Assembly: GCA_963703605.1 (NCBI GenBank)
Contig: CAVPFC010000053.1
Coordinates: 180,631-244,630 of the forward strand
Reading direction: 5' to 3'
Origin: DASXKD01 sp963703605
GTDB taxonomy: Bacteria > Actinomycetota > Actinomycetes > Streptosporangiales > Streptosporangiaceae
Length of the DNA: 64,000 nt
Shown: positions 44,211-52,726 of the stretch, piece by piece
Numbering within the stretch: the first letter of the stretch is position 1
Layout of the letters: each line of letters begins with the position of its first letter
Position numbers and translations under genes: made by a program
Notes under the pieces: model-generated
What the model saw: the letters and a program-made list of their open reading frames with translations, nothing else
Database searches by the model: none
Told to the model about the DNA's origin: nothing

Positions 44211-45167
44211 TCAGAACGGGAAGCGCCAGACGCCGAACGCGTCGTCGCCCTGGCCGCCGAAGCCGTTGCCGTCGTTCCACAGGTAGCTCGGCTGAGCGAT
44301 GAGCGTCCCCGTTGGCGGCAGGGTGCCATTGCTGGTCGCCTCGTACGCGGTCAGCGTCCACGGCCCGTTGAAGGTCCCCTGGACACCGCTCAGGGTCGTG
44401 AAGCGGCCCTGGAAGAACTGCGTGTCACGGATCTTGGCCGGCGGCACCGCGGGCTGCGGCGGGAGGGCCTCATCGTTCTCCAGCGCCGTGGTCCAGTCGG
44501 CAAGCGCCTGTGCGTGGCCGTAGGTGGGGCCGTTCACCGCGATCACGTGCTGAATCACCGTGGTGTTGGGCAGCGTGACCGTGGTGTTGACCTCGTTGCC
44601 GTTGGACGACAGGTAGGCGTTGACGAGTATGCCGTCGCCCAGCAGTGCGATCGACAGCGGTGCCACGCTGATCGTTGGCGCCGTGGTGGGCTGGACAACC
44701 GCGTCGAAGATCACCCAGCCGCTCGCCGGGCAGGTGGTGAGGCCAGCGGTGGCGAACGTCGTGCCGGGGATGACGAAGTCGTCGGAGTCCGTGCACGGCG
44801 CGATGCCCACCCGGGCATATTCGTAGGTGTTGCTGGAGGAGTCGTCCAGCGCGACGTACAGCGACGGGTCCGCTTCACCACTGGTGGGCTGCGCGTTCCC
44901 GACGTGGTTCGGCACAGTGATAAGTGCCTGGGCAAAGCGGAAGTCCCGGCCACTGGCCTGGTAGCCCGCCATGCCGCAGGCGTCGGAGGGGAGCGGGTGC
45001 ACGGTGCATTGCGCGTTGGTCGCGGCCACCGTGCCGTTCGGGGTGAAGTACCTGGGGTGCTTCGCGGCCGCCGCGCCCGCCGGACTGGCCGCCGCGTAGG
45101 CCAGGGTGGTGATGGTGACGCCCGCCGCGGCTGCGGTAAAGAGCGCCCTGGTGATGCGTTTGCGCAT
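44211..45167 (-). CDS. Secreted protein, unknown function
   Basis: A 318-residue protein from ATG 45167 (GGAAGGATCCATCCG upstream). The signal peptide is ALFTAAAAGVTITTLAYAAA then SPAGAAA. The mature chain has paired Cys (QCTVHPLPSDACGMAGY; CTDSDDF and TCPASGW) and many Asn/Thr-rich beta strands (VTLPNTTVIQHVIAVNGPTY), like secreted lectin- or concanavalin-like folds. The hydrophobic close VWRFPF ends the protein. No family is firmly recognised. Confidence 0.75.
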   Translation of the reverse strand: MRKRITRALFTAAAAGVTITTLAYAAASPAGAAAAKHPRYFTPNGTVAATNAQCTVHPLPSDACGMAGYQASGRDFRFAQALITVPNHVGNAQPTSGEADPSLYVALDDSSSNTYEYARVGIAPCTDSDDFVIPGTTFATAGLTTCPASGWVIFDAVVQPTTAPTISVAPLSIALLGDGILVNAYLSSNGNEVNTTVTLPNTTVIQHVIAVNGPTYGHAQALADWTTALENDEALPPQPAVPPAKIRDTQFFQGRFTTLSGVQGTFNGPWTLTAYEATSNGTLPPTGTLIAQPSYLWNDGNGFGGQGDDAFGVWRFPF

Positions 45168-45698
45168 CGGATGGATCCTTCCTCTTCCGATTGCCGGGGC
45201 CTAAGTGACCACTGGTCGAATCGCTGGTGGCCTGGGGCGGTGCCGCTGAGGCCGGTCCCGGGCTTTGCCTCTGGAGTGCTTCCGCGTAGAGCTGAGCCCG
45301 CCCCCGTTGAATCCAGGCAGCACCTTACCATGAGTAATTTAGATATTACTGGTTGCGACAATAACCGTGTCGAGCTGCGGAAACAAGTTGGCGTAATCTG
45401 GCCGAAGTTGCCCCGCGTGTTCCCCGGACACCGCCGCGGCCGGAAACCCAGCCGCCATAGGCCTTTGCGCCCCACGGCCCCTCGCGGGTTCGGCGCGGCA
45501 GGTCCGCCGGCGCGGCTCGCCCGAACCAGGCCGACCACGATCCGGGGCAACCGAGGATCCCGGGCAAACCCGGACGAGAGCGTCACCGGGACCAGGGCTC
45601 AGCGGACCGGGGTAAACCGGGACCGGCTGGACAATGGCACCCGAAGGCTTATCGAGACCCGGGCTTACCGGGACCGGTCGGTCAATGGGGCCCGGGGC
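45168..45698. other. Intergenic with degenerate ACCGGGACCGG repeats
   Basis: About 530 bases between two minus-strand genes. An AT-richer stretch near 45330-45375 is the likely promoter area. From 45590 onward ACCGGGACCGG-type elements recur: the block at 45608-45637 (TAAACCGGGACCGGCTGGAC) is echoed 51 bases later (CTTACCGGGACCGGTCGGTC), and both continue into CAATGG. No gene is supported. Confidence 0.5.
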
Positions 45699-46922
45699 TT
45701 ACCCGGATCTGGGGGTCACCGGGATCGTGCGGCCCTTCCATTCGCCGCCGCGCCCGGCGTAGTGCCGCCGCGCCGAGTCCACGGTCATGGCGGTGTAGAG
45801 CAGGGCGGCGAGCGGCAGCCCGGGTGCCCGCAGCGGGGACAGCCGGTACAGCCGGAGCACCGGCAGGTAGCTCACCGTCATGATCGCCCACCCGGCGAGG
45901 CCCGCCCCGGCGCACCATCCGGCGGCCGCGCCGCCGCCCGCCGCGAGTACGGCCAGCCCGGCCAGGCCCGCGACCGGCGGCAGCAGGTAGAGCCAGGCCA
46001 GGCCTGCCACGACCCCGGCGAGCAGCACGGGCGAGTAGCGAAGCTGCGTGTAGGCGCTGCGCGCCACCATCCCCCACAGGCCGGCCAGCCGCGGATAGGG
46101 GCGCACGCTGCGTACCTGTGTGGTGAACCCGAGCCAGCAGCGCGCCGCCACCGGCGGCCGCTTCAGCAGCCGGGCCAGCGCGATGTCGTCGATCCTGGCC
46201 CCGGCGATGCGGTCCAGCCCGCCCGCCGCCATCAGCGTCTCCCGCCGTACCAGCATGCAGCCCCCAGCCGCGGCGGCGGTGCGGGCCCGCGGCCGGCCGA
46301 CCCGCCGGAACGGGTAGAGCTGGGCGAAGAAGTAGACGAACGCCGGGACGATCAGCCGCTCCCAGCGGGTCTGCGCGCGCAGCAGCGCCATCTGGGAGAG
46401 CAGGGCGCGATCGTCGCCGATCGCCGCCCGGGCAAGCTCCCGGACGGCGCCGGGCGCGAAGGCGATGTCGGCGTCGGTGAACAGCAGGTAGTCGGCCTCC
46501 CCCGCCGCGGCCACGCCCTGCGCCATCGCCCACACCTTGCCCGCCCAGCCGCCGGGCGGGGATGAGCCCCGGACGACCCGCAGCGTGGCGCGCCCGGTCC
46601 CGTGCCCCAGCGACTCCGCGACCGCCGCGGTGCCGTCGGAACTGCCGTCGTCGACCAGCAGGACCGACAACGCCCCGGGGTAGTCCTGCGCCAGCAGGGC
46701 CGGCAGCGTCTTGGGCAGGATCGCGGCCTCGTCCCTGGCCGGGATCACCGCCACCACCGACGGCCAGTCCTCCCCGGCCACGGGGCCGGGCCGCCCGGCC
46801 GGCCCCGGCAGGCGGCAGCCGGTCAGCCAGAAGCCGCCGTGCGCGGTGAGCAGGTAAGCCCAGGCGGCCGCCGCGAGCACGCAGGCGACAGCCAGGATCA
46901 GCACCCCCGCAGCCTCCCACAC
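45699..46922 (-). CDS. hpnB: Hopanoid-associated glycosyltransferase HpnB-like
   Basis: A 407-residue GT2 enzyme in the membrane. N-terminal helix (AAGVLILAVACVLAAAAWAY), then WPSVVAVIPARDEAAILPKT, LLVDDGSSDGTA, WAGKVWAMAQGV, YLLFTDADIAFAPGAV and GARIDDIALARLLKR; C-terminal helices (LLAGVVAGLAWLYLLPPVAG). The domain order, the WAGKxWAxxQG motif and the C-terminal helices match hopene-associated HpnB proteins, which are predicted to glycosylate hopanoid side chains. The hopanoid operon lies 10 kb away at 56.4-59.5 kb, supporting the call. Confidence 0.78.
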   Translation of the reverse strand: MWEAAGVLILAVACVLAAAAWAYLLTAHGGFWLTGCRLPGPAGRPGPVAGEDWPSVVAVIPARDEAAILPKTLPALLAQDYPGALSVLLVDDGSSDGTAAVAESLGHGTGRATLRVVRGSSPPGGWAGKVWAMAQGVAAAGEADYLLFTDADIAFAPGAVRELARAAIGDDRALLSQMALLRAQTRWERLIVPAFVYFFAQLYPFRRVGRPRARTAAAAGGCMLVRRETLMAAGGLDRIAGARIDDIALARLLKRPPVAARCWLGFTTQVRSVRPYPRLAGLWGMVARSAYTQLRYSPVLLAGVVAGLAWLYLLPPVAGLAGLAVLAAGGGAAAGWCAGAGLAGWAIMTVSYLPVLRLYRLSPLRAPGLPLAALLYTAMTVDSARRHYAGRGGEWKGRTIPVTPRSG

Positions 46923-47057
46923 CCCACCCGCCCCGCAGCCCCCCGTACCCGGCCCACGGCGGCCTCCGGCTAATCGACGCGGGGGTGCGTGGTCCAGTTC
47001 GCCGGGCCGGGGCCGAGCAGGCGAAGGGCTGCGGCCAGGTCTTTCAGATCGAAGGGG

Positions 47058-48212
47058 TCAGCGAACGATGACCAGGTCGATGGGGTCGAGGCCAACCCTG
47101 ATCGCCCGGCCGGCCCGGAGGGTGGCGATCCGGATGGGGGTCACGGTGTGTCCCTGAACCCTGCCGTTGCCGAAGTTGGCCACGTAGGCCATTGTCCCGT
47201 CCGGGGTGATCGCGATGGCGATGGGGCCGAGGCCCACGCGGATGGGCTGTCCGGCCTTGTTGGTGGCGGTCTGGACCGGGGTCACCGTGTGCCCGCCGAA
47301 ATTGGCGACCAGGACGATCTTGCCGTCCGGGGTGATCGCCATGGCGCCCGGCGCGCCGACGGGGATGGGCTGTCCGGCCTTGTTGGTGGTGGTGTCGATC
47401 GGGGTCACCGTGTTCGAGCCGAGGCTGGCCACGTAGACGGTCTTCCCGTTGGGCGTGATCACCAGAGACTCAGGATCGCTTCTGACGCTGATCGGCGGGC
47501 CGGCCGTGCCGCTAGCGGTGCTGACCGGGGTTACGGTGCCCGAGCCGGAGTTGGCGACGTAGGCGGTCTTCCCGTTGGGCGTGACCGCGATGGCAGCGGG
47601 ATCCTTCCCGACCCTGATCGCCGTGCCGACCCTGTTGGTGGCGGTCCGGACCGGGATCACCCTGCGGCGGAGGAAGTTGAGGAGATAGAGGGTCCTCCCG
47701 TTCGGCGTGATCGCGACGGACTGAGGGCCGAACAGGTCAGCCCCGGTCATGATCGTCTTCCCGGGCGTGTTCGTGGCGACCCGGATGGGGGTCATGGTGC
47801 CGAGGTCGCCGAAGGCGTAGAGGGTCTTCCCGTCGGGGGTGACCAGCAGGTTGCCGCCTCCCGCCTTGATCGCCCGCCGGGCGTGGTTGGTGGCGGTCCG
47901 GATCGGGGTCACCGTCTCCGGGCCGACGCTGCCGGCGTAGACGGTCCTGCCGTCCGGCGTGGCCGTGATGCTGTTGGCACCGTGGGTGTTGATCGCCCGG
48001 CCGGGCCGGTTGGTGGCGACCCGGATCGGCGTCACCGTGCCGGAGCCCTGGTTGGCGACGTAGACGGTCACCGGCGGGGGGGCCGGCGGCGCGGCGGCCG
48101 TGCCAGCCACACCGGCGGCGCCAGCCGCGCCGCTGGCTCCGGTTAAACCCAGCAGGGCCAGCGCCGCCCCCGGCGCCGTGAGGCACAGAACGCGCCTAAT
48201 AACTGGGCGCAT
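47058..48212 (-). CDS. Secreted YVTN beta-propeller protein
   Basis: A 384-residue protein from ATG 48212 behind AAGGGGGAT. Signal peptide: VLCLTAPGAALALLGLTGAS. The chain is eight to nine repeats of ~42 residues of the form AITPDGKTVYVANxGSxTVTPI followed by xTATNKAGxPIxVG, the YncE/YVTN seven-bladed propeller signature of cell-surface proteins. Function of such proteins is generally unknown. Neighbouring secreted proteins make a shared envelope role plausible. It ends in DLVIVR with no anchor. Confidence 0.88.
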   Translation of the reverse strand: MRPVIRRVLCLTAPGAALALLGLTGASGAAGAAGVAGTAAAPPAPPPVTVYVANQGSGTVTPIRVATNRPGRAINTHGANSITATPDGRTVYAGSVGPETVTPIRTATNHARRAIKAGGGNLLVTPDGKTLYAFGDLGTMTPIRVATNTPGKTIMTGADLFGPQSVAITPNGRTLYLLNFLRRRVIPVRTATNRVGTAIRVGKDPAAIAVTPNGKTAYVANSGSGTVTPVSTASGTAGPPISVRSDPESLVITPNGKTVYVASLGSNTVTPIDTTTNKAGQPIPVGAPGAMAITPDGKIVLVANFGGHTVTPVQTATNKAGQPIRVGLGPIAIAITPDGTMAYVANFGNGRVQGHTVTPIRIATLRAGRAIRVGLDPIDLVIVR

Positions 48213-48259
48213 CGCAGATCCCCCTTGCTGCTCGCTCTCGCATGCCCGGGCCGCCGCCG

Positions 48260-49453
48260 TTACCTGGCGGCCGACCCGTCGGCGGAACCGCTGGGGAGCG
48301 CCCTGGTGGCGGTCTCCTGGGGGTCGCCGTCGTCGCCGTCGTCGCCGTCGTCCGTCCCGGGTCGCGTGGTGGGCGAGGCGGCGAGATTGCGCTTGACGGA
48401 GTCAAGGATGGTCAGGCCCTGGGCGACCAGGCCGGCGGTGAGCTCGCCCAGCCCTTCCGCGCCGTTGAGCACGTTGACGTTGGCTCCGGCGAGGCCGCCG
48501 GCGGCCTCCTTGACGATCTGCGGAAGCTGGTCGATGAGCATCCGGTCCAGGGCCACCCGGTCGTGCGACGCCGCCGCCGAAGCCAGGATGCGCATCCGCT
48601 CCGCGTCGGCCTGGGCGAGGATGCGGACCTTGTCCGCCTCCGCCTCGGCGGGCCTGACGACCTCGGTGACGAGCTGGCGCTGGCGCAACTCGGCCTGGCG
48701 GTTGGCCAGGTCGGCCTGGGCCGCGATAACCCCCATTTGCGCCTGGGCCTGGGTGAGGGGGCCCACCTGCGCCGACTCGGCCTGCGCCTTGTCCACCTCG
48801 GCCTTGTACTGGGCCTGTACCACCGCGGTCTGCCGGGCGTACTCGGCCTGCTTGCGCTGCGACGCCTGCTCGGCTTCGGCAGAGGCCTGGTTGGCCTGGG
48901 CCTGGGCGATCTTCGCCTGCCGCTGGATCGCGGCGCGGTGCGGGGCCGCCATCGCGTCGATGTAGCCGGAGTTCATGTCGTCGATCGACTGGATCTGGAG
49001 CGAGTCCACGGTGAGGCCGATCTTGGCCATCTCGCCCTTCGAGCCGTCCAGGACCTCGGTCGCGAGCTTCTGGCGTTCGGTGACGATCTCCTCCACCGTC
49101 ATCGAGCCGATGATCGAGCGAAGGTGGCCGGCGAAGATACGGCCGGTCAGCGTGGACATCTGGTCCTGGTCGGACAGGAACCGCTGGCCGGCGTTGATGA
49201 TGCTCTCGTCATCGTTGCCGACCTTGAAGGCGATCACGGCCCGGACGTTCACCGTGATGCCCTGCTTGGTGACGCAGGCCTCGGCGACCTCGGACTCCTG
49301 CATGGACAGGGTCAGGTAGCGCGCCTTGCGGAACAGCGGGAAAACAAAGGTGCCGTGCCCGACGACGACCCGGAACGGCGCACCGCCCCGCCGGCGTCTG
49401 CCGCCGGAGATCATCATCGCATCGTCGGGGGCGGGAACTCGGTATCCGAACAT
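48260..49453 (-). CDS. Flotillin-like SPFH protein
   Basis: A 397-residue SPFH/band 7 protein from ATG 49453 (GAGGAGCTTCACC upstream). MFGYRVPAPDDAMMISGG and FRVVVGHGTFVFPLFRKARY are the flotillin entry, with VNVRAVIAFKVGNDDESIIN in the SPFH core. A long Ala/Gln/Glu-rich coiled coil follows (AIQRQAKIAQAQANQASAEA, EVVRPAEAEADKVRILAQAD). The C-terminal tail is acidic (DDGDDGDDGDPQE). Flotillins scaffold membrane microdomains. It follows an NfeD-like gene by 11 bases, the classic NfeD/SPFH operon. There is no obvious membrane helix, so it is probably peripheral. Confidence 0.9.
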   Translation of the reverse strand: MFGYRVPAPDDAMMISGGRRRRGGAPFRVVVGHGTFVFPLFRKARYLTLSMQESEVAEACVTKQGITVNVRAVIAFKVGNDDESIINAGQRFLSDQDQMSTLTGRIFAGHLRSIIGSMTVEEIVTERQKLATEVLDGSKGEMAKIGLTVDSLQIQSIDDMNSGYIDAMAAPHRAAIQRQAKIAQAQANQASAEAEQASQRKQAEYARQTAVVQAQYKAEVDKAQAESAQVGPLTQAQAQMGVIAAQADLANRQAELRQRQLVTEVVRPAEAEADKVRILAQADAERMRILASAAASHDRVALDRMLIDQLPQIVKEAAGGLAGANVNVLNGAEGLGELTAGLVAQGLTILDSVKRNLAASPTTRPGTDDGDDGDDGDPQETATRALPSGSADGSAAR

Positions 49454-49464
49454 GGTGAAGCTCC

Positions 49465-49707
49465 TCAGACGGCATCGTCGGGAAATGGGTTCAGGGGGTC
49501 TGTCCACGGGCTCACGTCGACGGTCCGCGTGCCGCGGTTGTTGATGACCAGCACGGTCGAGCCCCGGGGAATCGGCTCGGCGGACCAGGCGATGTACGCC
49601 TCAGATCCGCCGCGGATCTTGACCAGGACCTCGCCAGGGCCGGCGGCGCCGCGGGTGGCAATGATGATCATGCCGATGGAGCCGATCAGGGATTCGTCCC
49701 CGGCCAC
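49465..49707 (-). CDS. Short NfeD-like protein
   Basis: An 80-residue protein from GTG 49707 with GAGGAGCGTCGCAC upstream. DESLIGSIGMIIIATRGAAG and PGEVLVKIRGGSEAYIAWSA, then STVLVINNRGTRTVDVSPW form an OB-fold like the soluble C-terminal domain of NfeD. The transmembrane part of classical NfeD is missing, as in short NfeD1b types. It lies directly upstream of the SPFH gene and is probably its functional partner at the membrane. Confidence 0.82.
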   Translation of the reverse strand: MAGDESLIGSIGMIIIATRGAAGPGEVLVKIRGGSEAYIAWSAEPIPRGSTVLVINNRGTRTVDVSPWTDPLNPFPDDAV

Positions 49708-49795
49708 GTGCGACGCTCCTCGTACCACCTGACTGTGGAAATCAAACACTATCGCCTGCCCGCGCCCACAATGCGAGACGTCCCCGCGGCCAGGC

Positions 49796-50371
49796 TCAGG
49801 ACCGCAGTCCCGCGACCAGCCGGGCCGGAACCACCTCGACGCTGAACGGCCGGCCGGCGGCGAATACCTGGCCGCCCACAACATGGGCGGCTTCCTTGTA
49901 GCGCCCGGCAGCCAACTCGAAGACGATCAGCTCAGGGTCGTCCGGATCGGGAACCACCACCCAGTACGACTCGACCCCGAACCGCTCGTACGCGGCCTTC
50001 TTCCGGTTGAGGTCGATCAAGGCGGTACTCGGTGAACGCACTTCCACCACGAGCAGCGGCGGCTCCGTGCACTTCGCCGCGGTCACTTGCTCCCGCTTGA
50101 TGACCACGAGGTCCGGGTCGAACTCGGTCTTCCGCGAGATCTGGACGGCGGGCTCAGGCAACGCGCGCATGCCCGCCGGGCACGCCGCCCGGAGCAGGCC
50201 CAGCAACTCGGCCGCCACCTCCTGATGCGGATTGCCCGGCCGGGGGCTCACGACCAGCGTCCCGTCGAGGAGTTCGTACCGGTGCCCGTCATCGGGCATC
50301 CGGTCCAGTTCCGCGACGGTGAACGGCTTGCCCGGGGCCGGCCAGGCTTCGGCGATGCTCACGACACTCAT
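49796..50371 (-). CDS. Uma2-family (DUF820) restriction-endonuclease-fold protein
   Basis: A 191-residue protein. FTVAELDRMPDDGHRYELLD, GTLVVSPRPGNPHQEVA, FDPDLVVIKREQ, LLVVEVRSPSTALIDLNRK, KKAAYERFGVESYWVVVPD and a final strand-rich end form the Uma2 pattern, including the PD-(D/E)XK residues (Asp in DPDL, Glu and Lys around VEVRSPST). These proteins are abundant and their targets are unknown. There is no strong SD before ATG 50371. Confidence 0.88.
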   Translation of the reverse strand: MSVVSIAEAWPAPGKPFTVAELDRMPDDGHRYELLDGTLVVSPRPGNPHQEVAAELLGLLRAACPAGMRALPEPAVQISRKTEFDPDLVVIKREQVTAAKCTEPPLLVVEVRSPSTALIDLNRKKAAYERFGVESYWVVVPDPDDPELIVFELAAGRYKEAAHVVGGQVFAAGRPFSVEVVPARLVAGLRS

Positions 50372-50435
50372 GCTGCCTCCATAACTTCATGAGCGCCAAT
50401 CAAGCACCGGCCACTGACAAACCCGGGCCCGCCAT

Positions 50436-50648
50436 TCAGGGCGAGGTCTCCCCCTCCAGCTTGGGTTTGGCGGCCTGTTCGCGGCCGATGTCGCGGGAGA
50501 GTTCGGCGGCGTTCCAGGCGGACAGCAGGACCCCGTTGCGGGAGGCCCAGATCCGGCGCTGGTCGGGGCCGCTGTTCACGGTCGTCCACACGGTCCCGAA
50601 GTTCCAGCCAGGGTGTTCCTCCCTGAGCCTGGCCAGGTCATCGGTCAT
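50436..50648 (-). CDS. Small actinobacterial protein, unknown function
   Basis: A 70-residue protein from ATG 50648 (MTDDLARLREEHPGW); in-frame upstream starts at 50702 or 50738 are possible. LREEHPGWNFGTVWTTVNSG and the Arg/Trp-rich middle RRIWASRNGVLLSAWNAAEL, then SRDIGREQ match a recurrent small protein found beside HTH regulators in actinomycetes. Here a short GntR gene lies just upstream and divergent. The role is unknown. Confidence 0.65.
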   Translation of the reverse strand: MTDDLARLREEHPGWNFGTVWTTVNSGPDQRRIWASRNGVLLSAWNAAELSRDIGREQAAKPKLEGETSP

Positions 50649-50798
50649 AGAAACAGCCCCGGACGAGGGCTGGTTTTGCGCGCGATCGGGGTGGGAATGC
50701 ATGGCAGCATCGTAGCCAACCTGTCTATGCCCGTCCATAGCCGGGAAGCCCCGTATCCGGACGGTGGTTCATGAGCATGCACGGGTTAGCTGCCAAGC

Positions 50799-51047
50799 AT
50801 GTCCGCGCGGGAGAGCGTCGATCCGGAGAGTGCCACGCCTGTTTACATCCAGGTGGCCAACATTCTGCGGGCACGGATCGAGTCAGGCCAGTTGCTGCCG
50901 GACCGGCCCGTGCCCAGCGAGTCACAGTTGCAGCAGGAGTTCGGCGTCGCCCGTGGGACCGCGCGCAAGGCCATCGCCTTGCTGCGGCAGGAGGGCCTGG
51001 TCGTCACCGTGATGGGCCGGGGCTCCTACGTCAACCCCGCGCGGTGA
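50799..51047 (+). CDS. GntR-type winged HTH, DNA-binding domain only
   Basis: An 82-residue protein. ATPVYIQVANILRARIESGQ, LLPDRPVPSESQLQQEFGVA, RGTARKAIALLRQEG and VVTVMGRGSYV constitute the complete GntR wHTH without any effector-binding domain. Short stand-alone GntR domains are common in actinomycetes beside small unknown genes, like the divergent 70-residue protein here. It may regulate that neighbour. Confidence 0.85.
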   Translation: MSARESVDPESATPVYIQVANILRARIESGQLLPDRPVPSESQLQQEFGVARGTARKAIALLRQEGLVVTVMGRGSYVNPAR

Positions 51048-51051
51048 CCGG

Positions 51052-51750
51052 CTAGCCGAAGAGGGGGAAGCGGGCGGCCAGCGGGCCCAGGGTCTGGCGG
51101 TCGGCGCCGGTGAGGGGGTCGCGCCCCGTTCCCTTGAGGGCGGCGGTGGCGTCGTCCCAGGAGTCCGGCAGCGGAGCACCGAGGAGGCCGGTCAGCACGC
51201 GCCGCACCAGGGCCAGCGAGGCCGGGTCGGGTTCGGGGGCGGACGGCAGGTCCACGGTCAGGTCCAGGTAGTGCACGGCGGCCTCGACCGCGAGCGTGGC
51301 GGTGAAGTCGGCCGCCGACAGCACGTGGCCCTGCGTGGTCACCATCGGGTGATCGCACGCCCGGGCGGCCCGGCAGGCGGCGGCCGAGGTTTCGGTCCAT
51401 TCCCAGACCAGCCAGTCCGGCTGGTACGCCGAAGCGGCGATCCGGACATAACGCGCGTGCGCCGCCGCCTCGTCCGCGGCCGAACCGGAATCGTCGCCGC
51501 CGCCCGGCGCGTAGTCCAGCCAGTAGGACACGTCGTCGCGGTCGGCGGGGCCGTCCGACGGTGAGGCGTACGCGCGGAGGGCGCGGCGCGGGTCGAGCAG
51601 CTCGTGGTAGAGGACGTCCGCCACGGCCCAGCCAGCGCACCGGCTCGGCCGCATCAGGTCCGCCGCCCGGAGGCCGCCGGCCACGGCGCTCACCTTCTGG
51701 TACACCGCGTCGAGGGCGTCGAGTACCGCCGCCCGGTCCAGGTCGCTCAC
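51052..51750 (-). CDS. Maleylpyruvate isomerase-family (DinB-like) protein
   Basis: A 232-residue protein from GTG 51750. The N-terminal four-helix DinB-like bundle contains MRPSRCAGWAVADVLYHELL, the mycothiol-dependent maleylpyruvate isomerase entry motif with the metal-ligand-region His. The C-terminal half has TLAVEAAVHYLDLTVDLPSA, with the second conserved His. Relatives are thiol-dependent transferases or isomerases of mycothiol-containing actinobacteria; the substrate is unknown. It is convergent with the GntR gene, with 4 bases between stops. Confidence 0.82.
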   Translation of the reverse strand: MSDLDRAAVLDALDAVYQKVSAVAGGLRAADLMRPSRCAGWAVADVLYHELLDPRRALRAYASPSDGPADRDDVSYWLDYAPGGGDDSGSAADEAAAHARYVRIAASAYQPDWLVWEWTETSAAACRAARACDHPMVTTQGHVLSAADFTATLAVEAAVHYLDLTVDLPSAPEPDPASLALVRRVLTGLLGAPLPDSWDDATAALKGTGRDPLTGADRQTLGPLAARFPLFG

Positions 51751-52023
51751 CCGCGCATCCTACGGCGATGATCACCCGGCACCGTAGCGAAATACCTCTG
51801 GGCGGGCTGGAATAGCCCGGCGGGCAGGCGCGTTGGACCCAATCGCTGGCGTGCTTGGATCCCCCGGGCCGCATCTATATTGCCCTCGCGGAATACCGTT
51901 CGGCTGGAGCCGCGTGGTGCCACTCGCCGAGGAGGCGACCGCACGCCAGCGCCGCCGACGAAGCCCCCGGTGAGCCCCGCTCACGGGGGCATCGTCGTTC
52001 TCCGGCAGCCGCGACGCCGGCGG

Positions 52024-52578
52024 TTACGCGCCGTCCAGGAGGAACAAGGTGTAGGCGGCGAGGGAGGAGTCGTCGGTGATCACGCCGCGGCGGATCATGT
52101 CGTCGAGCTCGCCGCGCGGGAACCATTTGCTGCGCAGATCTTGTTCTTCGAGTTCGAGGTCCGGCGGGCCCGGGGTCAGGCCGGTCGCCACGAAGACGTC
52201 GAAACCCTGGCTGATCTGGCCGGTCGCGCACTGCAGGTGGCCCAGGTGACGCAGCGCGCGGGCGGTCAGGCCGGTTTCCTGGCGCAGTTCCTCCCGGGCG
52301 AGCAGTTCCGGGTCGTCGGTGGGGGCCAGCGACGGAAACGTGCCCTGCGGGAACTCCCAGGAGCGCTGGCGGATCGGGTACCGGTACTGCTCTACCAGGT
52401 AAAAGCCGTCGTTCTCGGCCGGCATGATCAGCGCGAAGTCAGGCTTCTCGAGGTACGCGTAGGTTCCGGTCGAGCCGTCCGGCCGCCGGATGCCGTCCTC
52501 GCGCAGGCGGAAGTGCGAGTTCTCGTAGACCACCCGGGTTGACAGCTGCTCGATGACCGGCCCGCTGGGCTCCTGCAC
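52024..52578 (-). CDS. NUDIX hydrolase (ADP-ribose pyrophosphatase-like)
   Basis: A 184-residue protein from GTG 52578, preceded by GAGGAGGGA. YLEKPDFALIMPAENDGFYL, VEQYRYPIRQRSWEFPQGT and the NUDIX box running from GTFPS to AREELRQETGL carry the catalytic Glu residues. The VEQYRYP..R..WEFPQG pattern is that of ADP-ribose/GDP-mannose pyrophosphatases. It probably hydrolyses nucleoside diphosphate sugars. The 273 bases to its left (51751-52023) hold no gene. Confidence 0.88.
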   Translation of the reverse strand: MQEPSGPVIEQLSTRVVYENSHFRLREDGIRRPDGSTGTYAYLEKPDFALIMPAENDGFYLVEQYRYPIRQRSWEFPQGTFPSLAPTDDPELLAREELRQETGLTARALRHLGHLQCATGQISQGFDVFVATGLTPGPPDLELEEQDLRSKWFPRGELDDMIRRGVITDDSSLAAYTLFLLDGA

Positions 52579-52623
52579 CGCAACTCCCTCCTCGTCGCGG
52601 CCGTTGCCGCACGGCCGTCGCTG

Positions 52624-52721
52624 CCGGTTCTCACTGCCCGTTCTCACTGCTCCGTTCTCACTGCCCCGTTCTCACGGGCCGGTTCTCACGGGCCGACTCT
52701 CACGGGGCGGTTCTCGCTGGC
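52624..52721. repeat. Seven tandem 13-15 bp units
   Basis: CCGGTTCTCACTG, CCCGTTCTCACTG, CTCCGTTCTCACTG, CCCCGTTCTCACGG, GCCGGTTCTCACGG, GCCGACTCTCACGG, GGCGGTTCTCGCTG follow one another between the NUDIX start and the ribokinase stop. Variable spacing and decay indicate slippage growth. It lies in the NUDIX upstream region and could affect its expression. Confidence 0.8.
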
Positions 52722-52726
52722 GGTCG

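Noticed and set aside
44064..46565. 833-residue plus-strand frame
   Set aside because: Covers the antisense of a secreted-protein gene, an intergenic region and hpnB; no coding signature.
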